Source: Cupriavidus necator (GTDB taxonomy: Bacteria; Pseudomonadota; Gammaproteobacteria; Burkholderiales; Burkholderiaceae). From it: a DNA stretch of 64,000 bases. Below are positions 17,449 to 24,910 of this stretch, in pieces. The stretch lies in contig NZ_SROX01000020.1 in assembly GCF_013141915.1 (NCBI RefSeq), positions 85,385 through 149,384 of the forward strand. The letters run 5' to 3'. Numbering within the stretch: the first letter of the stretch is position 1; the number at the start of each line of letters is the position of its first letter. The notes under the pieces were generated by a model. It had not been told where the DNA came from and did no database searches. It saw only the letters and a list, made by a program, of their open reading frames with translations. Both the position numbers and the translations under genes were made by a program.

Positions 17449-17480
17449 GCTCCCCTCTCCCGATAGCGGGCGAGGGGGGC
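17449..17480. repeat. Inverted repeat related to 13400-13441
   Basis: Two 14-bp arms (17449-17462 and 17467-17480, loop ATAG) carry the same CTCCCCTCT/GAGGGG core as the earlier hairpin. It again lies between convergent genes (LysR and VWA), as expected for a bidirectional terminator or a dispersed intergenic repeat. Confidence 0.65.
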
Positions 17481-17527
17481 GTCGTTCGCGCGACGTTGGC
17501 TGCGGCGCGCGTTTCGCGTTTCAGGCC

Positions 17528-18703
17528 TTACTTCGACAGCACCTTCATCGCCTGCTCCAGCCCTGCCAGCGTGACCGGGTACATGCGGCCCTTCATCAGC
17601 TGGTTGATCACCGTGATCGACTGCCGGTACTGCCACAGCCCTTCGGGTTCGGGGTTGAGCCAGACGAAGTGCGGAAACTGCTCGGTCATCCGGTTCAGCC
17701 AGACCGCGCCAGCCTCGGCGTTGTTGTACTCGACCGAACCGCCCGGCTGCAAGATCTCGTACGGGCTCATGGTGGCGTCGCCGACGAAGATGATCTTGTA
17801 GTCGGGCGTGTACTTGTGCAGCAGGTCCCACGTGGCCAGCTTCTCGGCGTGGCGGCGGCGGTTGTTCTTCCACACATAGTCGTACAGGCAGTTGTGGAAG
17901 TAGTAGTACTCCAGGTGCTTGAACTCGGTCTTGGTGGCCGAGAACAGTTCCTCGACGCGCTTGATGTGGTCGTCCATCGAGCCGCCCACGTCCATCAGCA
18001 TCAGCACCTTGACCTTGTTATGGCGCTCCGGCCGCAGCTTGATGTCGAGCAGGCCGGCATTGGCCGCGGTGGCATGGATGGTGTCGTCCAGGTCCAGCTC
18101 GGTGTCGGCGCCTTCGCGGGCGAAGCGGCGCAGCCGGCGCAGCGCGACCTTGATATTGCGCGTGCCCAGCTCGACCTGGTCGTCATAGTCCTTGTAGGCG
18201 CGCGCCTCCCACACCTTGATCGCGGTGCGGTTGCCCTTGGACGGGCCGCCGATGCGGATGCCCTCGGGGTTGTAGCCGCCGTGGCCGAACGGTGAGGTGC
18301 CGCCGGTGCCAATCCACTTGTTGCCGCCTTCGTGCTTTTCCTTCTGTTCCTCGAGCAGTTGCTTGAGGCGCTCCATCAGCTTGTCGAGGCCGCCCATGGC
18401 CTCGATCTTGGCCTTTTCCTCGGGCGACAGCTCGCGCTCCAGCGTCTTCTGCAGCCAGTCGAGCGGAATGTCGGACTTCCAGTCGACCAGGCTCTCGACC
18501 CCCTTGAAGTAGGCGGCGAAGGTCTGGTCGAACTTGTCGAAGTGCTTCTCGTCCTTCACCAGCGTCATCCGCGACAGGTAGTAGAACTCGTCGATGGAGG
18601 GCGTGATGACCTGCGCCTTGAGTGCTTCCAGCATGGTCAGGTATTCCTTGACCGAGACCGGCAGCTTGGCGTGGCGCAGCGAGAAGAAGAAATCGATCAG
18701 CAT
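17528..18703 (-). CDS. VWA-domain protein partnered with MoxR ATPase (CoxE-like)
   Basis: This 391-residue cytoplasmic protein has a C-terminal von Willebrand factor A domain. The metal-ion site is KVLMLMDVGGSMDDH (Asp238-x-Gly-x-Ser), a variant of the usual DxSxS seen in this family. A charged helical N-terminal half (about 1-165) has a lysine/glutamate coiled-coil stretch near 95-125. VWA proteins beside MoxR AAA+ ATPases act as substrate adaptors in metal-cofactor insertion or complex assembly. It is the last gene of the leftward moxR-GNAT-VWA operon, 28 bp after the GNAT stop. Its client is unknown; the small cytochrome genes upstream of moxR and the nos cluster beyond are possible but unproven targets. 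Confidence 0.88.
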   Translation of the reverse strand: MLIDFFFSLRHAKLPVSVKEYLTMLEALKAQVITPSIDEFYYLSRMTLVKDEKHFDKFDQTFAAYFKGVESLVDWKSDIPLDWLQKTLERELSPEEKAKIEAMGGLDKLMERLKQLLEEQKEKHEGGNKWIGTGGTSPFGHGGYNPEGIRIGGPSKGNRTAIKVWEARAYKDYDDQVELGTRNIKVALRRLRRFAREGADTELDLDDTIHATAANAGLLDIKLRPERHNKVKVLMLMDVGGSMDDHIKRVEELFSATKTEFKHLEYYYFHNCLYDYVWKNNRRRHAEKLATWDLLHKYTPDYKIIFVGDATMSPYEILQPGGSVEYNNAEAGAVWLNRMTEQFPHFVWLNPEPEGLWQYRQSITVINQLMKGRMYPVTLAGLEQAMKVLSK

Positions 18704-18731
18704 GGTGCCTCGCTTTCAGTCGGCGGGCGCG

Positions 18732-19325
18732 TCAGCGCGGCCGCTCGAGCTGGAATTGCAGGTGTTGCCGCACCGCCGGCCATTCGCTGGCGATGATCGA
18801 AAACACCACGGTGTCGCGCAGCGAGCCATCCGGCATGCGCATATGGTTGCGCAGCACGCCGTCCTGCCTGGCGCCCAGGCGGGCGATCGCGGCGCGGCTC
18901 TGCTGGTTCATCCAGTGCGTGCGGAATTCCACGGCGATGCAGTCGAGATGGTCGAAGGCATGGCCCAGCAGCATCAGCTTGCACTCGGTGTTCAGCGGCG
19001 TGCGCTGGACCCGCCGCGCATACCAGGTCGAGCCGATCTCCACGCGCCGGTTGGCCGCGTCGATGTTCATGTAGGTGGTCATGCCGGCCAGCTCGCCCGC
19101 GGCATCACGCACCGCGAACGGCAGCATCGCGCCCTGCTGCTGCAGGCCCAGGCGCCGCGCGATCTCGGCCTCCATGCGCTCGGGCGCCGGCACGCTGGTG
19201 TACCAGAGCTTCCACAGTTCGCCGTCGGCGCAGGCAGTGCGCAGGCCGTCGGCGTGCTCGGCGCGCAGCGGTTCCAGCGTGGCATGCCGGCCCACCAGCG
19301 TGACGGGTTTGACGAACGCGGTCAT
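18732..19325 (-). CDS. GNAT-family N-acetyltransferase (RimJ/RimL-like)
   Basis: This 197-residue GNAT acetyltransferase resembles the RimJ/RimL group that acetylates protein N-termini or small molecules using acetyl-CoA. The opening VTLVGRHATLEPLRAEHADG, the central VEIGSTWYARRVQRTPLNTE (which carries an R/Q-x-T acetyl-CoA-contacting segment) and VEFRTHWMNQQSRAAIARLG are typical. It lies between moxR (14 bp upstream) and the VWA gene (28 bp downstream) on the same strand, so the three are probably co-transcribed. It might modify the partner proteins or simply share the operon; nothing in the sequence decides this. Confidence 0.88.
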   Translation of the reverse strand: MTAFVKPVTLVGRHATLEPLRAEHADGLRTACADGELWKLWYTSVPAPERMEAEIARRLGLQQQGAMLPFAVRDAAGELAGMTTYMNIDAANRRVEIGSTWYARRVQRTPLNTECKLMLLGHAFDHLDCIAVEFRTHWMNQQSRAAIARLGARQDGVLRNHMRMPDGSLRDTVVFSIIASEWPAVRQHLQFQLERPR

Positions 19326-19339
19326 GGCGGTGCTGCCCG

Positions 19340-20227
19340 TCAGCGGTTGGCGCGGTTCATGAACACCAGGCGCTCGAACAGGTGCACGTCCTGCTCGTTC
19401 TTCAGCAGCGCGCCGTGCAGCGGCGGGATCGCGGCCTTCTTGTCCGGGCTCTTCAGCGCCTCGGGCGGGATGTCCTCGGCCATCAGCAGCTTGAGCCAGT
19501 CGATCAACTCCGACGTGGACGGCTTTTTCTTCAGGCCCGGCAGGTTGCGCATCTCGTAGAACGATTCCAGCGCGGCGGCGACCAGCTCGCGCTTGATGCC
19601 GGGATAGTGCACGTCGACGATCTGCTGCATCGTCTCGGCATCGGGGAACTTGATGTAGTGGAAAAAGCAGCGGCGCAGGAAGGCGTCGGGCAGTTCCTTC
19701 TCGTTGTTCGAGGTGATGATCACCAGCGGGCGATGCTTCGCCTTGACCAGTTCGCGGGTCTCGTAGACATAGAACTCCATGCGGTCGAGTTCGCGCAGCA
19801 GGTCGTTGGGGAATTCGATGTCGGCCTTGTCGATCTCGTCGATCAGCAGCACCACCTGTTCATCGGCCTCGAAAGCCTGCCACAGCACGCCCTTGACGAT
19901 GTAGTTGCGGATGTCGTGGACGCGGTCGTCGCCCAGCTGCGAGTCGCGCAGGCGCGACACCGCGTCGTACTCGTACAGGCCCTGCTGCGCCTTGGTGGTC
20001 GACTTGATATGCCATTGCTGCAGCGGCATGCCCAGCGCGGCGGCGACTTCCTCGGCCAGCATGGTCTTGCCGGTGCCGGGCTCGCCCTTGATCAGCAGCG
20101 GGCGCTGCAGCGTGCGCGCGGCATTGACGGCCAGCTTGAGGTCGTCGGTGGCAACGTACTGGTCGCTGCCTTCGAAGCGGACCGGCTGGGAGGAGGCGTG
20201 GGCGGAAGCGTTGGCGGTGTTTGACAT
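19340..20227 (-). CDS. MoxR-family AAA+ ATPase
   Basis: This 295-residue MoxR-type AAA+ ATPase has Walker A GEPGTGKT at 48-55, Walker B LLIDEID around 127-133, and a sensor-1 asparagine in LVIITSNNEKELPDAFLRRC. ATPases of this class act as chaperones that insert metals or assemble complexes, together with VWA proteins. A matching VWA gene follows in the same operon, after a GNAT gene. The ATG at 20227 begins MSNTANASA; longer upstream frames run through non-coding DNA. Confidence in the family is high; the target complex is unknown. Confidence 0.93.
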   Translation of the reverse strand: MSNTANASAHASSQPVRFEGSDQYVATDDLKLAVNAARTLQRPLLIKGEPGTGKTMLAEEVAAALGMPLQQWHIKSTTKAQQGLYEYDAVSRLRDSQLGDDRVHDIRNYIVKGVLWQAFEADEQVVLLIDEIDKADIEFPNDLLRELDRMEFYVYETRELVKAKHRPLVIITSNNEKELPDAFLRRCFFHYIKFPDAETMQQIVDVHYPGIKRELVAAALESFYEMRNLPGLKKKPSTSELIDWLKLLMAEDIPPEALKSPDKKAAIPPLHGALLKNEQDVHLFERLVFMNRANR

Positions 20228-20769
20228 GAGGCAACCTGAGGTGGCGGCCGCTCGCAGGCGAGGGCCGGGTTGGCGTGCTTGGCGCGGTCTCTTCGCGCTG
20301 TGACGCGCGCTTTCGTTATGGAACCAGGGGCCGGTGCAGGGCGCTCGCGTGCGGCTCGCGGCAGCGTCCGCGAACGGTCGTGCAGTTTCCCGGGATGGGC
20401 CAGTATAAAAGACCTTTGCGGTTCGTGTTGGGGCGGGCAGACGGCGTTCCGCCGTCCCCGGACGCTGGCTGGACTGGCAGGTGCCGGCTGCGGTACAATG
20501 CGGCGGTTTGACGCGCCCCCACGTCCAGTTCTCCAGCATCCGGCAGTCCGCGTTCAGAAGTCCCAGCGGCCCTTCCGGGTCGCGGCGATTGCGCGAGGTG
20601 GTTCCAGAATGGTGTTCCACACCCCGGCAAACCAACCGGATGCGACATCTCTGGCGGGTTGCACCTCGGCCAACCGACTGGCTGCCCGGGTGGCTCCGCA
20701 GAAGCATTCTGAAACCGTCTCCGCCCGGCAGGGCAGGTCACACGGTTTAACTTCCAATCCGCAAAGACA
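20228..20769. other. Long intergenic region between moxR and cytochrome genes
   Basis: This 542-bp region between divergent genes has no recognisable protein or RNA gene. It must contain the moxR promoter on the minus strand and the cytochrome promoter on the plus strand. A short perfect hairpin (GACGGCG-TTC-CGCCGTC) lies near 20438-20454. If the -10 candidate at 20494-20499 is real, the cytochrome mRNA has a leader of roughly 260 nt. Confidence 0.5.
20470..20499 (+). promoter_or_regulatory. Candidate sigma-70 promoter for the cytochrome genes
   Basis: TGGACT at 20470-20475 (four of six matches to TTGACA) and TACAAT at 20494-20499 (five of six to TATAAT) are separated by 18 bp upstream of the cytochrome pair. 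Similar GTACAAT hexamers precede other genes in this window. Confidence 0.4.
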
Positions 20770-21117
20770 ATGAAAAAGCTCCTCACGATGGTGGTGCTGG
20801 GCGCGGCTGCAACGGCCGTGCAGGCACAGGAAGTCAAGGGCAATGGAGACGCTGCCAAGGACAAGGTTGCAATGTGCATCGGATGCCACGGCATTCCGGG
20901 CTACCGTGCGTCCTTCCCCGAGATCTATGAAGTGCCGATGCTGGGCGGCCAGAGCGCCAAGTACATCGAGAATGCGCTGAAGGCCTACCAGAAGGGCGAG
21001 CGCAAGCACCCGACCATGCGCAGCATCGCCGCGACGCTGACCGAGCAGGACATCGCCAACGTGGCGGCCTACTACTCGCAGCAGAAGACCGGTACGCAGA
21101 ACAATGCCCTCAAGTAA
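20770..21117 (+). CDS. Small periplasmic cytochrome c (c553-like)
   Basis: This 115-residue class I c-type cytochrome has a signal peptide of about 20 residues ending AVQA before QEVKGNG. The single heme-binding motif is CIGCH around residue 36-40, and the distal methionine is probably in EVPMLGG or HPTMRSI. One heme and small size suggest a soluble periplasmic electron carrier. It is followed after 10 bp by a second small cytochrome gene, and the pair ends at a strong terminator, giving a compact two-gene unit. The nosX/nosZ region lies just beyond, so the pair could pass electrons to N2O reductase or to an oxidase; this is inferred from proximity only. Confidence 0.92.
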   Translation: MKKLLTMVVLGAAATAVQAQEVKGNGDAAKDKVAMCIGCHGIPGYRASFPEIYEVPMLGGQSAKYIENALKAYQKGERKHPTMRSIAATLTEQDIANVAAYYSQQKTGTQNNALK

Positions 21118-21127
21118 GAGAACCCAC

Positions 21128-21526
21128 ATGAAGACGCTCAAGACGCTTTCGTTCGCGCTCGGCGCACTCGTGCTGGGTGCTGCCGCCATGCCGGCCTCGG
21201 CCGCCGACCTTGCCCACGGCAAGACCCTGGTGGAAAAGGGCAACTGCGTGGCCTGCCATGGCGCCGGCATGAACAAGCCGATCTCGCCCGACTACCCCAA
21301 GCTGGCCGGCCAGCATGCCGACTACCTGTATCACGCGCTGATGTCCTACCAGGTGTCGGGCAATGCGCTGGTGGGCCGCTCCAACGCGATCATGGCCGGC
21401 CAGGTCAACGCCAACCCGGCGGTCACCGACAAGGCCGGCAAGCCGCGTCCGTTCACGCGCAAGGAGCTGAAGGACATGGCCGCCTACATCGAGTCGCTGC
21501 CGGGCGACCTGGTGCTGAAGAAATAA
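21128..21526 (+). CDS. Small periplasmic cytochrome c (c553-like)
   Basis: This 132-residue c-type cytochrome has a signal peptide ending near PASAAD, a single heme site CVACH (about residue 42-46), and axial-methionine candidates in SNAIMAGQ. A conserved KLAGQHADYLYHAL segment is typical of cytochrome c553 proteins, as is the C-terminal LKDMAAYIESL helix. It starts at the ATG beginning MKTLKTL; eight codons further upstream there is a less likely in-frame start. It is co-transcribed with the preceding cytochrome and terminated by the hairpin at 21565-21590. Its redox partner is unknown. Confidence 0.92.
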   Translation: MKTLKTLSFALGALVLGAAAMPASAADLAHGKTLVEKGNCVACHGAGMNKPISPDYPKLAGQHADYLYHALMSYQVSGNALVGRSNAIMAGQVNANPAVTDKAGKPRPFTRKELKDMAAYIESLPGDLVLKK

Positions 21527-21564
21527 CCGCAACGGCCGGCGCTGGCCGCCTGCACGCAAGAAAG

Positions 21565-21590
21565 CCGCTTCGCTGGAAGCGGTTTTTTTT
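21565..21590 (+). terminator. Intrinsic terminator of the cytochrome operon
   Basis: The 7-bp stem CCGCTTC/GAAGCGG with loop GCTG is followed directly by eight Ts at 21583-21590, a textbook rightward terminator. It separates the cytochrome pair from the oppositely oriented nosX. Confidence 0.92.
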
Positions 21591-21606
21591 CGCCCGCGGC
21601 GCGCAT

Positions 21607-22674
21607 TCAGGCTTGCCGCAGCCTGTGTGCCATGCCAGGTGACATCCAGCGGCCGCCATCGCCAACCACCAGCCCGTCGACGCCAGCGAGCCCGCTTGTC
21701 AGCCGTTTCCAGCCGGGCTGGCCGGCCACCATCAGCGCGGCGCCCAGCCCGTTGACCGCCGCCGCGCCCGGCGCCACCAGCGTCACGCCGCGGGGGCCGG
21801 CCGTCGGCAGGCCGGTAGCGGGATCCAGCACATGGTGATAGCGCCGGCCCCCGGCGACAAAGCAGCGCTCGTAGTCGCCTGATGATGCCACCACGGCATC
21901 GGCTACCTGCAGCACGCCAAGCAGCCGTGCCGGCGCCAGCGGGTCGCGCACGCCAATGCGCCAGTCGCGCCCTTGCAGCTGGCCCATAGCCAGCACGTCC
22001 CCGCCGCCGTTGACCATCGCGTTGGCCAGGCCGTGGCGCCGCAGCACCTGCATGCCCGCTTCCAGGATCGGCAGCTTGGCAATGCCGCCCAGGTCCAGGC
22101 GCATGCCCGGGCGGGCCAGCATGACCTCGCCGCGCCGGGCGTCGAGCACGACCTGCCGGTAGTCCACCAGCGGGCGTGCGCGCGCCAGTTCGGCGGCGTC
22201 GGGCACGCGGCTGCCATCCGCGCCGAAGCGCCAGCCGGCGAAGGCCCCGACCGTGATATCGAAAGCGCCACGGCACCGTGCGGAAACTGCCGCGGCGGCC
22301 TGCAGCACCGCCATCAGTTCGGGGGCTACGCGCACCGGGTGGCGGCCCGCCGCACGCTGCAGTGCGCTGACCTGGCTGTCGGGGCGATAGCGGCTCATCA
22401 ATTGCTCCAGCCGCGCCATCTCGGCAAAGGCCGCGGCGATGGCCGCCTGAACCGCGCCGTGGCTGCCGTGCTGCACGACGATGTCCACGCGCGTACCCAG
22501 CAAACGGCGCGATGCATGCGTGACGGTGGCATCGGCCAGCGCCGGCCGCACGAACATCCCGGTGGCGAGCAGCGGCAAGCCCGCGGCGCCGCCAACCATG
22601 GCGCGGCGCATGTGGTCGAGGCGGGCGATGGAAGTGGTGGAGGACTGTGTGAGCAGCAGGGTCTTGAAGCGCAT
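21607..22674 (-). CDS. nosX: NosX, FAD:protein FMN transferase (ApbE family)
   Basis: ApbE-family flavin transferases attach FMN covalently to a threonine of target proteins; NosX does this for NosR in N2O respiration. The 355-residue protein has an N-terminal export signal with a twin-arginine-like pair (MRRAMVGGAAGL). Family blocks are GTRVDIVV, EQLMSRYRPDSQVS, GAFDITVGAF, RLDLGGIAKLPI, ANAMVNGGGDVLAMG and HHVLDPATGLP, and the catalytic/metal aspartates can be identified within them. The start at 22674 gives the export signal at a normal place, though an internal start at MRRAM is possible. It is divergent from nosZ rather than at the distal end of the operon. Its target site SGATVT is present in the NosR encoded nearby. 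Confidence 0.9.
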   Translation of the reverse strand: MRFKTLLLTQSSTTSIARLDHMRRAMVGGAAGLPLLATGMFVRPALADATVTHASRRLLGTRVDIVVQHGSHGAVQAAIAAAFAEMARLEQLMSRYRPDSQVSALQRAAGRHPVRVAPELMAVLQAAAAVSARCRGAFDITVGAFAGWRFGADGSRVPDAAELARARPLVDYRQVVLDARRGEVMLARPGMRLDLGGIAKLPILEAGMQVLRRHGLANAMVNGGGDVLAMGQLQGRDWRIGVRDPLAPARLLGVLQVADAVVASSGDYERCFVAGGRRYHHVLDPATGLPTAGPRGVTLVAPGAAAVNGLGAALMVAGQPGWKRLTSGLAGVDGLVVGDGGRWMSPGMAHRLRQA

Positions 22675-22918
22675 GACGAGGGTGGTATCGATCGCGATAG
22701 CGGCAACGGGCGCCGCCGTGCCGCCATTCTGTTCGCGGCGCCGGAGAAAAACATGCATCAGTAATGAATATTTAAGAGAACCATGACGATCATCAAGCCC
22801 GATCGCGTCAACTGCTTCGACCATCTGTAGCCGGCAGCAGCAAGCCAACACAAGACAAAGCAAGCAGCCAGCCGGCGGAGCGGACTCCGCCCTTTGCATG
22901 ACGGTTCGAGGATCGAAG
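22675..22918. other. Divergent nosX-nosZ control region
   Basis: These 244 bp separate nosX from nosZ and should hold both promoters. The middle (about 22745-22800) is more AT-rich than its surroundings and contains the FNR-like site. I see no small gene here. Confidence 0.5.
22783..22796. promoter_or_regulatory. Candidate FNR/Dnr-type box for nos genes
   Basis: ATGAC-GATC-ATCAA matches the FNR/Dnr consensus TTGAT-N4-ATCAA at 8 of 10 positions, with one perfect half-site. Its position between divergent nosX and nosZ suits anaerobic or nitric-oxide control of denitrification genes. The match is imperfect and unconfirmed. Confidence 0.35.
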
Positions 22919-24862
22919 ATGACCAGGCATTCGCAGCATCCACTGCCACCCCACGATGCACCAGCCGCGCCGGGACGGCGGCGCTTTATCAATACCGCGG
23001 CGCTGGCCGGCCTTGCCGGGGTGGCGGCCTGTACCGACAAGGGCGGCGCGCCGGTGGCGGCCACGCCGGCCAGCGGCGCCGGCGCCCACACCGCCCATGC
23101 GGGCAACACCGCCGCCCCCACCGTGCACCTCAAGCCAGGCGAGTTGGATACCTATTACGGCCTGTGGAGCGGCGGCCATGCCGGCGACATGCGCGTGCTG
23201 GGCTTGCCCTCCGGGCGCGAACTGCACCGGATTCCGTGCTTCGGGCCGGACGCCCTGACGGGGTGGGGCATCACCAATGAATCGAAACGCGTAATGGGCA
23301 CCCGCCCCGACGGCAGCCTGCAATACACCGTGGGCGATACCCACCACGTGCATGCCTCGTACAAGGACGGGAACTACGACGGCCGCTATGCCTGGATCAA
23401 CGACAAGATCAATGCGCGGCTGGCGCGCATCCGGCTTGACTACTTCATCTGCGACAAGATCACCGAGCTGCCCAATGTGCAGGGCTTCCACGGCATCTTT
23501 CCGGACAAGCGCGACCCCGTCGACGCCACCATCAACTACACAACGCGCGTATTCTGCGGTGCCGAGTTCGGCGTGCCGCTGCCCAATGCGCCGACCGAGG
23601 ACGGCCGCAAGTACCGCTCGCTGTTCACCTGCGTCGACGCCGAATCGATGGCAGTGCGCTGGCAGGTGCTGATCGACGGCAACTGCGACCTGGTGGCGAG
23701 CTCGTTTGACGGCAAGCTGGCCGCGACCAACCAGTACAACGTTGAAATGGGCGTGCGCTTCGAGGACATGATGTCGGCCGAGCGCGATGCCTGCCTGTTC
23801 TTCAACATCGCCCGCATCGAGGCGGCCGTCAAGGCCGGCAAGTTCAAGACCATCGGCGACTCGAAGGTGCCAGTGGTCGACGGCACGCGTGCCGCCAACC
23901 AGGATCCCCGCACGGCACTGACCGCGTATGTATCGGTGCCCAAGAACCCCCACGGCGTCAATGCCAGCCCGGACCAGAAGTACTTCATCTGCGCCGGCAA
24001 GCTGTCGCCCACGGCCACGGTGATCGAACTGGCCAGGGTGCTCGACTGGTTCGACGGCAAGCTCGCCAGGCTGGACGACGCCATCGCCGCCGAGGTCGAG
24101 CTGGGCCTGGGGCCGCTGCATACCGCCTTCGACGGCCGCGGCAATGCCTACACCACGCTGTTCCTCGACAGCCAGGTGGTCAAGTGGAACATCGACGCCG
24201 CGATCCGCTTCCACCGTGGCGACAAGAGTGCCAAGTACGTGGTGGACCGGCTTGACGTGCAATACCAGCCCGGCCACCTCAATGCCTCGCAATCCGAGAC
24301 CGTGGCCGCCGACGGCAAGTTCCTGGCGGTGGGCTGCAAGTTCTCCAAGGACCGCTTCCTGCCGGTGGGTCCGCTGCACGCCGAGAACGAGCAGCTAATC
24401 GACATCTCCGGCGACAAGATGGTGTTGCTGGCGGACCATCCGGTGCACAGCGAACCGCACGACTTCATCATCTTCCGGCGCGAGCTGCTGCGCCCGAAGC
24501 AGGTCTACGCGCTCGACGACTTTCCGCTGGCGGTCAAGGATGCGCAGCAATCCGGCGTGTTCCGCAACGGCCGCAAGGTGACGGTGAAGCTGACCTCGCA
24601 GGCGCCGGTGTTCAGCCTGCGCGAGATCAAGCTGAAGCGCGGCGACGAGGTCACGCTGATCCTGACCAACCTGGACAAGATCGAAGACCTGACGCATGGC
24701 TTCGCCATCCCGAAGTACAACATCAACTTCATCGTCAATCCGCAGGAGACCGCGTCGGTGACCTTCATCGCCGACAAGCCCGGCGTGTTCTGGTGCTACT
24801 GCACCCACTTCTGCCATGCGCTGCACCTCGAGATGCGCAGCCGCATGATCGTCGAGGCCTGA
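22919..24862 (+). CDS. nosZ: Nitrous oxide reductase, clade I
   Basis: NosZ is the periplasmic copper enzyme that reduces N2O to N2, the last step of denitrification. The 647-residue precursor begins with a twin-arginine signal (GRRRF at 19-23, then a hydrophobic stretch), which places it in the Tat-exported clade I. An N-terminal beta-propeller bears the CuZ histidines (for example DTHHVHASY, GPLHTAFDG and HPVHSEPHD). The C-terminal cupredoxin domain carries CuA ligands Cys628, Cys632, His636 and Met639 in CTHFCHALHLEM. One extra cysteine (Cys626) stands where tyrosine is usual, and His630 replaces the common Trp. The start at 22919 has an AGGA Shine-Dalgarno; an in-frame ATG lies 7 codons upstream. 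It is first in nosZRDFYL. Confidence 0.97.
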   Translation: MTRHSQHPLPPHDAPAAPGRRRFINTAALAGLAGVAACTDKGGAPVAATPASGAGAHTAHAGNTAAPTVHLKPGELDTYYGLWSGGHAGDMRVLGLPSGRELHRIPCFGPDALTGWGITNESKRVMGTRPDGSLQYTVGDTHHVHASYKDGNYDGRYAWINDKINARLARIRLDYFICDKITELPNVQGFHGIFPDKRDPVDATINYTTRVFCGAEFGVPLPNAPTEDGRKYRSLFTCVDAESMAVRWQVLIDGNCDLVASSFDGKLAATNQYNVEMGVRFEDMMSAERDACLFFNIARIEAAVKAGKFKTIGDSKVPVVDGTRAANQDPRTALTAYVSVPKNPHGVNASPDQKYFICAGKLSPTATVIELARVLDWFDGKLARLDDAIAAEVELGLGPLHTAFDGRGNAYTTLFLDSQVVKWNIDAAIRFHRGDKSAKYVVDRLDVQYQPGHLNASQSETVAADGKFLAVGCKFSKDRFLPVGPLHAENEQLIDISGDKMVLLADHPVHSEPHDFIIFRRELLRPKQVYALDDFPLAVKDAQQSGVFRNGRKVTVKLTSQAPVFSLREIKLKRGDEVTLILTNLDKIEDLTHGFAIPKYNINFIVNPQETASVTFIADKPGVFWCYCTHFCHALHLEMRSRMIVEA

Positions 24863-24910
24863 GACGGGTTTGCGGAGCGTTGCGCGCGGCGCTCCGCCCG
24901 CTGATTTTCC

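Noticed and set aside
20270..20773. Reading frames in the moxR-cytochrome gap
   Set aside because: They lack ribosome sites and protein-like composition, and overlap the promoter region.
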